Shown here piece by piece: positions 58,900 to 64,000 of a DNA stretch of 64,000 nt. The translations under genes and the position numbers were made by a program. Source of the stretch: Ailanthus altissimus (taxonomy: Eukaryota; Streptophyta; Magnoliopsida; Sapindales; Simaroubaceae); contig OX327686.1 of assembly GCA_946807835.1 (NCBI GenBank), positions 10,726,001 to 10,790,000 on the forward strand, in the 5' to 3' direction. Numbering within the stretch: the first letter of the stretch is position 1; each line of letters starts with the position of its first letter. The notes beneath the pieces are model-generated. The model did not search any database and had not been told where the DNA came from. It saw only the letters and a program-made list of their open reading frames with translations.

Positions 58900-59786
58900 T
58901 GTGTATAGCCAAACAACACAACATGCACTATAACCCATTTTGCTTTACAGTTGGCACAACATAATTTTGAAAATAGTTGGCACATAAACAACTAGCACAT
59001 AATAATTAAAAAGTAAATTATTCCTTTGGGCCTCGTGTCCTGGATAAAGCTAGAGTCGGTCCACCCAAAAATTGGCAAGTGTCCCTAAACTATTAAAGCG
59101 TTTGAGATTCGCTTGTCAAAACAAAATCATCCAAAGATTTAATAGTTTTACCTTTTGCCTTTCTTTTAAAAAAGCATTCTTCCTCATTATTATTACTTTT
59201 AGAATTGTCGGTAATACATTTTTCTTCTAAAGATTCCAACTGACCTTTAATTTCTGACAGGCTTATACCTTGGATAGTGAGTTGTGATACAAGTTAGTTA
59301 ATAGAGGAAGAAGAACCTATTTCTTCAATTTTAAATATTTTTTTATTTAAAATTATTGGCTTAAAATTTTTATCAGTCAATTCTTTATTATCATACTTAT
59401 CTCACCATTTAATAGAAGTCTAACGAATAAGCTTAGGAATGGATAAGGAACCTTCTATCGAGACTTTATAATCCCATTTCATAATTTATGGAATAGAATA
59501 ATATGCTGTAAAGAACATTAGAGCTTCTTCTCTAAGTCAAAATCTTTACTTTTATAAACCTTTTAAAGGCATTTTGATAATCTTTAGGCATAACAAATTT
59601 CATCAAACCCTAGAAGTTCCACCATTACTTAAACCAGTTAGGTAATTTTCTTTTAGATTTATTTAAGAAAAATCTAATAAATCAAGTGTGCAAATTTCTT
59701 ATTTTGAACAAGAAAAGTTTGATCCCAAGCCTTGATATACTCAAAGTAATTATAAGACCTTGGGTCAACTCTTGGATTAGAAAAGG
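58900..59786 (-). repeat. Pararetrovirus inverted repeat, left arm
   Basis: Matches 63123-64000 in reverse complement: for example CCTTTGGGCCTCGTGTCCTG (59025-59044) against CAGGACACRAGGCCCAAAGG-type sequence at 63868, and GACCTTGGGTCAACTC near 59757 against GAGTTGATCCAAGGTC at 63131. On the minus strand it codes for a broken version of the conserved protein, followed by the promoter with a decayed TATA (GGCTATACACAGG). Confidence 0.88.
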
Positions 59787-60015
59787 GATAATCTAATATT
59801 TTAATTGTGGAAAATGCAAAGTCTCTATCTCCTCTAAACTTATGATCAATTTCAACAGATTGAGTTTTAATTAGAATTTGCTCAAACCATTCTCTAACTC
59901 GAGGAAATAGTTCTGGAGATAGATGATTGATTAGATAATGCAGAGCAATATCTTTTGGAAGCATATTTAACTTCTTTTTTTCGATAATGGCAACAGTTTT
60001 ACCTGCCATTGCCAT
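59674..60015 (-). pseudogene. Pararetrovirus conserved protein of unknown role (left arm copy), N-terminal part
   Basis: An open frame of 113 codons reads MAMAGKTVAIIEKKKLNMLP, then LPKDIALHYLINHLSPELFP, RVREWFEQILIKTQSVEIDH and RSYNYFEYIKAWDQTFLVQN. The last block continues into broken sequence down to about 59100 and is the same protein as on the right arm. It lies after RNase H, as a second frame or polyprotein tail does in some florendovirus-like genomes. The function is not known to me. Confidence 0.7.
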
Positions 60016-60230
60016 ATATGGAGATTCATCTCTCTTTGGGTACTTCGTGGGGGGAAAGCTTCTTGCTTTAGCTTCTTGTTTAACAGTGGCTAGTTCATTG
60101 ATTTCTTGGGAGCCCTACAAGAATTCACGAATTCACGGGTTAGGAAATCCAGAAGAAGATTACTTTCTACTTTGATAAATTGTATTTCAAAATCAAATAC
60201 TGAGAGTATAGCCTATCGTCTAGCAAATAT

Positions 60231-60870
60231 CTATTTAGATGCAATGTTTTTAACATCCCTTTGCAGTACTTCTTTAGCAGATTTGCAATCAATTCTAAGG
60301 ATAAACTTCTTGTTTAACAAGTCAACCTGGAATTTAGAAATACACAACACTGTGGACAAAATTTCTTTTTTAATAGTGGAATAATTTTGTTGTGTAGGGT
60401 TCCATGTTCCTAAAAGATATCTAACTAAGGACTCCTTCCCTCCCAAAGCTGTTTGAGAATTCCTCCGAATCCTATTTGAGAAGCATCAGTTTCAATACTC
60501 TTAAAAGCATCAGGATTAGGAATAGCTAAACAAGGAAGGGTTTTTGCTTTGAGCTTTGGGGTTTTAACTACCCTATTGCATTCATTGTTCCAAGCAGAAG
60601 GATTTTTCTTTAGCCTTTGGCATAAAGGTTTAGCATCTTTAGCTAAATCTTTATAATAATCAGCTAAATAGTTTAGGCTGCCTAAGAATCTTTACAATTG
60701 CTTTTTGTCCTGAATTTCATCTGAAAATTTGGTGGCAAATTTTATATCTCTATCTATGGGTTGGATTGATCCTTCTGAGATAGTGTGGCTTAAAACCCTA
60801 ATTAAAGTTTGGAAAAGCTTAAGCTTTTAAGCTGATAACACTAAACCAGTTGTAGGGTTTAACTTGGGTT
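60231..60870 (-). pseudogene. Pararetrovirus reverse transcriptase C-terminus and RNase H
   Basis: On the minus strand, from 60830 downwards: EGSIQPIDRDIKFATKFSDE, RFLGSLNYLADYYKDLAKDA (thumb), SIETDASQIGFGGIL (first RNase H aspartate, 60458-60499), then after a frame break YSTIKKEILSTVLCISKFQ (catalytic glutamate) and FILRIDCKSAKEVL (second aspartate). The order and spacing are those of caulimovirid RNase H rather than Ty3/gypsy. The polymerase palm (YxDD) is absent because the sequence starts downstream of it. Stops occur at several points. Confidence 0.82.
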
Positions 60871-60874
60871 TAAC

Positions 60875-61654
60875 ATGGAGCAAGGTACTAGCAATATCGC
60901 TCTAGTATGTAGGGTATTCTGTAAAACTATGAATACCATAGCTCCTAAATTAAAAGTTGAAAACTTAATTCGAGATCCAAAAGGTGAAACCGCTATATTT
61001 GAAGCAAACATTGAAAAAACAAATATAATTGTACCCATAAGAATCACCTGGTTGGAAATTAAACTTCTAGAAACTTGGACTCTTAGTAAGATAGCCCCTC
61101 CAGTTACTCCTGTAGGTAGAGAAATACAAGAAGTAGAAGAACAAGATGATGGATCTGTTAAAATCGGATTCAATCTTTCGAGGTCAATAATAATTAGACC
61201 AACCTCAGAACCAGCAAGGGCTTCTACTTCAGCTATCCCACAAGCACCCGTTTATTCCCTTATAGGAATAAGAGAATCCTCTTTCGGCATACCTTGACCA
61301 GTATATGAAGTAGAGGAAGTAGCCAGTACGGTATCTCATAGACTAGCGAGTCCTACAATGTTTGAAATGGGATACTCTAGTATAAATATGCTAAAGATTG
61401 ATGAAAAAGAAGAGAATAAATTACATCATATACCCAGGGAATTCTTAAATGAGTTCTTGGCACAAAATAACAAAGAAGCTAGGAAATGGTTAAACCAAAG
61501 ATTTACTACTGAAGAAAAAAGAAAAATATTTGTTAAATATTCCTTTGTGTTAAAACATACAACCATAAATTTGTTTGACTTCTTAAAGAAGTATTTTAAA
61601 ATAAAAGGATGGGAGTATACGGGATTTAATAATCCAGCTCTTCACAAAAAATAG
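60875..61654 (+). pseudogene. Pararetrovirus polyprotein, N-terminal half, first part
   Basis: Two open frames (60875-61297 and 61358-61654) in register but separated by stops read MEQGTSNIALVCRVFCKTMN, KGETAIFEANIEKTNIIVPI, GSVKIGFNLSRS and then NKLHHIPREFLNEFLAQNNK, EARKWLNQRFTTEEKRKIFV, FDFLKKYFKIKGWEYTGFNN. I recognise this as the region between movement-protein and coat-protein parts of endogenous petuvirus/florendovirus-like polyproteins, but cannot give exact domain borders. The start at 60875 may be fortuitous, since it lies at the head-to-head junction. Confidence 0.6.
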
Positions 61655-63122
61655 AAATCCATTTCAAATATATAATACAACCGATGGTAAAACCATCTCT
61701 TCTATGCATCCTCTTATAACTTTTGTTGTTCTTCAAGATACTGCTATTGCTACACTTTTCAAAGCACCTGCTAACAAGAAAAGCAAATAACTACTCATGA
61801 ATTTAATCATGTGGTAGAACAAAATAACTTTACCAATCTTTACCTTGAAAGTCTTGGTAAAGAAATGACCAAACTTAAAACTTCATTACTACAGAAATCT
61901 TCCGAAAAGGGCGAATCTTCAAAGATTACAAAAGAATCTGAGGTTGAACCTACATTTTTAAAACCACCCCCAAACTTCCAGTTTAAGGGAACAGGGGATA
62001 GTGAGTTTCTACAATAATTATTAGAAAAATCAGAAAGTTTAACAACTTCTGATAAAAGTAAAAATATAAGTGTGTTAACAGAATATCTGAATGAGTATTT
62101 AAACTAAGAATTAGTTAAATTAGAGAATTCTCTAAAGGAGATTATGAATGAAGAAGACCCTAAGATTAATAAGGTAACTTTTAAAAGGCCATAACCCTTG
62201 TTTACCACAAAAGCTTATTATCATATGACAATCATTAAGTCAAAGGGTCATTATAGTACTGTAACACCCCTTTGGCTAACAAATCCAGAAATTATCTAAG
62301 AACTTCTTGTCGGTTCCACAACCATCAAAGGGTTACAGTACTAACTGTAAAACAAAGAGAAAAATTAATAATTTAATTATAGATGAAGGTCTTAAAAGGA
62401 AATTATTACAAGTATTGTTAACAAATGCGTTAGAATCAAGTTTGTATTGAGAATATGAAGATGATGAGGTTGAAACCTCTAATGACTCGGAATAGAATCT
62501 TGTGATGAGCAAGAATGTCAATGTGCTACACTGCAGACTTCAAAATGCAAGGGTTATTAATATACTTACCAAGGAAGAAGGATTAATCCTAGATATTATT
62601 GAAAAATTGAGGATCCTTTAGAAAAAATGAAGGCTATTGAAAAATATATTGCAATAGCCAAAGAGGAGAAGAAAGAAAAAAAATTAGAAGTTAAAACAGA
62701 CAAAGAACCCCACTCGTTAGATAATATTATCAAGCGAGTAATGAGTTTAAAACAAAAGAAACCAACTTTGGGAGAATTACAAAAGGAAATAAAAGATGCC
62801 AAAGTAGAAATTAAGGATTTATGCTAGGGAATTCAAATTCTAGAACTGGCAAACTATAAGAATCTATTTGATAATGAAGGTGTTCTAAGATGCAAGAAAT
62901 TCTTAAAGAATTCTCAAACAAAGAAGCTCCACCATCCAGTTCGAAGTAGCCTAATGAAGCCATTAATGAGCTAACATTCAACAATACTATTGAGAAAGTA
63001 CAAACGCTCAAATGGTACATTCATAGGACCCTGATTATCAATAGGGAATTTATTTTGGAAATTCCAGTATTAGTTGATTCATGTGCAGAAAATGCAGCTA
63101 CTTATCTAGGGACTCCCTTTTT
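61655..63122 (+). pseudogene. Pararetrovirus polyprotein: coiled-coil, Cys-rich block and protease start
   Basis: Broken frames continue: VVEQNNFTNLYLESLGKEMT, a Lys/Glu-rich coiled-coil-like stretch, KSKNISVLTEYLNEYL, then a cysteine-rich block at 62501-62557 (CxxxxCxC...C), followed by DPLEKMKAIEKYIAIAKEEK, KPTLGELQKEIKDAKVEIKD. Near 63055 LEIPVLVDSCAENA resembles an aspartic protease site (normally D-S/T-G; glycine here is cysteine). The match ends at about 63122, where the inverted-repeat arm begins, so the rest of the protease and the reverse transcriptase are missing on this strand. Confidence 0.65.
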
Positions 63123-63800
63123 CTAATCTATGAGTTGATCCAAGGTCTTATAATTACTTTAACTATATCAAGGCCTGGGATCAAACATTTGTTATTCAAA
63201 ATAAGAAATTTGCACGCTCTTGGTTTATTAGGTTTTTCTTAAATGAACCTATAAGAAAATTTCGTTACTGGTTTAAGTAATGGTGGAACTTTTGGGCTCT
63301 AATGGAATTTGTTATGTCTAAAGATTATCGAAATGCCTTTAAAAGGTTTATGAACGTAAACGATTTTGACTCGGAAGAAGAAACTCTAATGTTTTTTACA
63401 TCATATTATTCTATTCTATATTGTGGAATGGAATTATAAATTCTCGATAGAAGGTTCCTTCTCCATCCTTAAGCTTATTTGTTAGACTTCCATTAAATAG
63501 TGGAATAAGTATAATAATAAAAAACTAATTGATAAAAATTTTGAGCCAATAATTTTTTGTAAAGAAATATATAAAATTGAAGAAATAGGTTCTTCTTCCT
63601 CCATTAACTAACTTGTATCACAACTTACTGCCCAGGGTATAAGCCTGTCAAAAATTAAAGGTTAGTTGGAATCTTTAGAAGAAAAAAGTATTGCCGACAG
63701 TTTTGAAAGTAATAATGACGAGGAAAAATGTTTTTTCAAAAGAAAATCAAAAGGTAAAGCTGTTAAATCTTTAGATGATTTTGTTTTGGCAAGCGAATCT
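63123..63800 (+). pseudogene. Pararetrovirus conserved protein (right arm copy), degenerate
   Basis: Reads RSYNYFNYIKAWDQTFVIQN, FLNEPIRKFRYWFK, WWNFWALMEFVMSKDYRNAF, NVNDFDSEEETLMFFTSYYS, and near the end SIADSFESNNDEEKCFFKRK and KAVKSLDDFVLASESQS. It is the better preserved of the two copies (compare 59786-59100 on the minus strand) but still has several stops. The WFK-WWNFW motif is characteristic of this family; its function is unknown to me. Confidence 0.75.
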
Positions 63801-64000
63801 CAATCGCCTTAATAACTCAAGGACATTTGCCAATTTTGGGGCGAACCGACTCTAGGTTTATCTAGGACACAAGGCCCAAAGGAATAATTCACTTTTTAAT
63901 TATTATGTGCTAGCTGTTTTCAAATTATTGTACTTTGCTAGCTTTAAAGCAAAATGGGTTACAGTGCATCTTGTATTGTTTGGCTATATAAGAGGAGAAG
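63800..64000 (+). promoter_or_regulatory. Pararetrovirus promoter region (right arm)
   Basis: After the coding region, non-coding sequence leads to GGCTATATAAGAGG with a TATA box at 63985-63990, where the pregenomic RNA promoter of a caulimovirid would be expected. On the left arm the same position reads GGCTATACACAGG on the minus strand. The window ends just after the TATA box. Confidence 0.6.

Larger units (their letters stand above)
58690..64000. mobile_element. Rearranged endogenous pararetrovirus (Caulimoviridae, petuvirus/florendovirus-like)
   Basis: Two parts meet head to head near 60870. On the minus strand (60870 to 58690): end of reverse transcriptase, RNase H, a conserved downstream protein, then promoter and leader. 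On the plus strand (60875 to 64000): the N-terminal half of a polyprotein, a protease start, then at 63123 the same conserved protein and promoter as on the other arm. The arms 58900-59786 and 63123-64000 are an inverted repeat of about 870 bp. All frames carry stops or frameshifts. There are no LTRs. The insertion lies 1.2 kb downstream of the last visible FYVE exon. The right-hand end is outside the window. Confidence 0.82.

Noticed and set aside
60859..61173. 104-codon open frame on the minus strand
   Set aside because: Antisense to the pararetrovirus polyprotein frame at 60875-61297, which carries the recognisable protein sequence.
58690..64000. A functional integrated virus
   Set aside because: Reading frames contain many stops, the polymerase palm is absent on both strands, and the two halves are inverted relative to each other.

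Overview
The window looks like nuclear DNA of a flowering plant, most likely a eudicot. It is strongly AT-rich, and almost all recognisable protein sequence belongs to plant transposable elements of several classes. The one intact-looking host gene has short coding exons bounded by GT-AG introns. I cannot name the species. No tRNA, rRNA, CRISPR or bacterial-type operon was recognised.

Bases 1 to about 7115 hold a three-level nest of LTRs from one Ty1/copia lineage, all in minus orientation. LTR C (3552-5737, perfect AATCC target duplication) sits inside LTR B, and LTR B sits inside LTR A. From about 7116 a decayed Athila-type Ty3/gypsy element runs on the plus strand. Its reverse transcriptase is cut at 8687 by a copia element (Copia-1, 8688-13737, target duplication AATAG), and its RNase H and integrase resume at 13743. 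Downstream of the integrase, and before a typical Athila 3' sequence (GAGGACAATGT near 17380), lies an intronless, nearly full-length but disabled copy of a LOG gene (cytokinin riboside 5'-monophosphate phosphoribohydrolase). A second copia element (Copia-2, 17417-29380, minus strand) follows. Its own 5' LTR is split by an unrelated LTR that starts TGTAGATACCC. A possible Athila 3' end, with polypurine tract and LTR, is at 30571-31966.

From 31967 to 35650 there is a degenerate Tat-type Ty3/gypsy pol. From 36893 to 42560 there is a second Athila element (5' LTR, primer binding site, gag, protease start). Its gag is interrupted by a GAACCGAACC-type insertion and by a solo LTR with a perfect GGAAT target duplication. 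A terminal-inverted-repeat element at 42797-43573 carries a dense array of TTGACC/TTGACT words, the WRKY W-box core. Next come a complete but decayed Mutator-like element (43916-49938) and a chromovirus (50880-53413, minus strand). The chromovirus has kept gag, protease and chromodomain but lost the core of reverse transcriptase, RNase H and integrase.

The host gene begins at 54504 on the plus strand. It encodes a FYVE zinc-finger protein, and five exons are visible up to 57530. The reading frame is open at the last donor site, so further exons must lie downstream. Intron 3 contains a truncated LINE and a palindrome-rich stretch. From about 58690 to the window end, in what should be intron 5 or beyond the gene, lies a rearranged endogenous pararetrovirus (Caulimoviridae, petuvirus/florendovirus-like). 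Two divergent copies are joined head to head and flanked by a roughly 870-bp inverted repeat. All of its reading frames are broken.

No self-contained new biological system is evident. The strongest leads are the LOG copy apparently captured inside an Athila element, the W-box-rich transposable element, the inverted pararetrovirus next to or inside a FYVE gene, and the repeated word arrays in the leaders of the copia elements.
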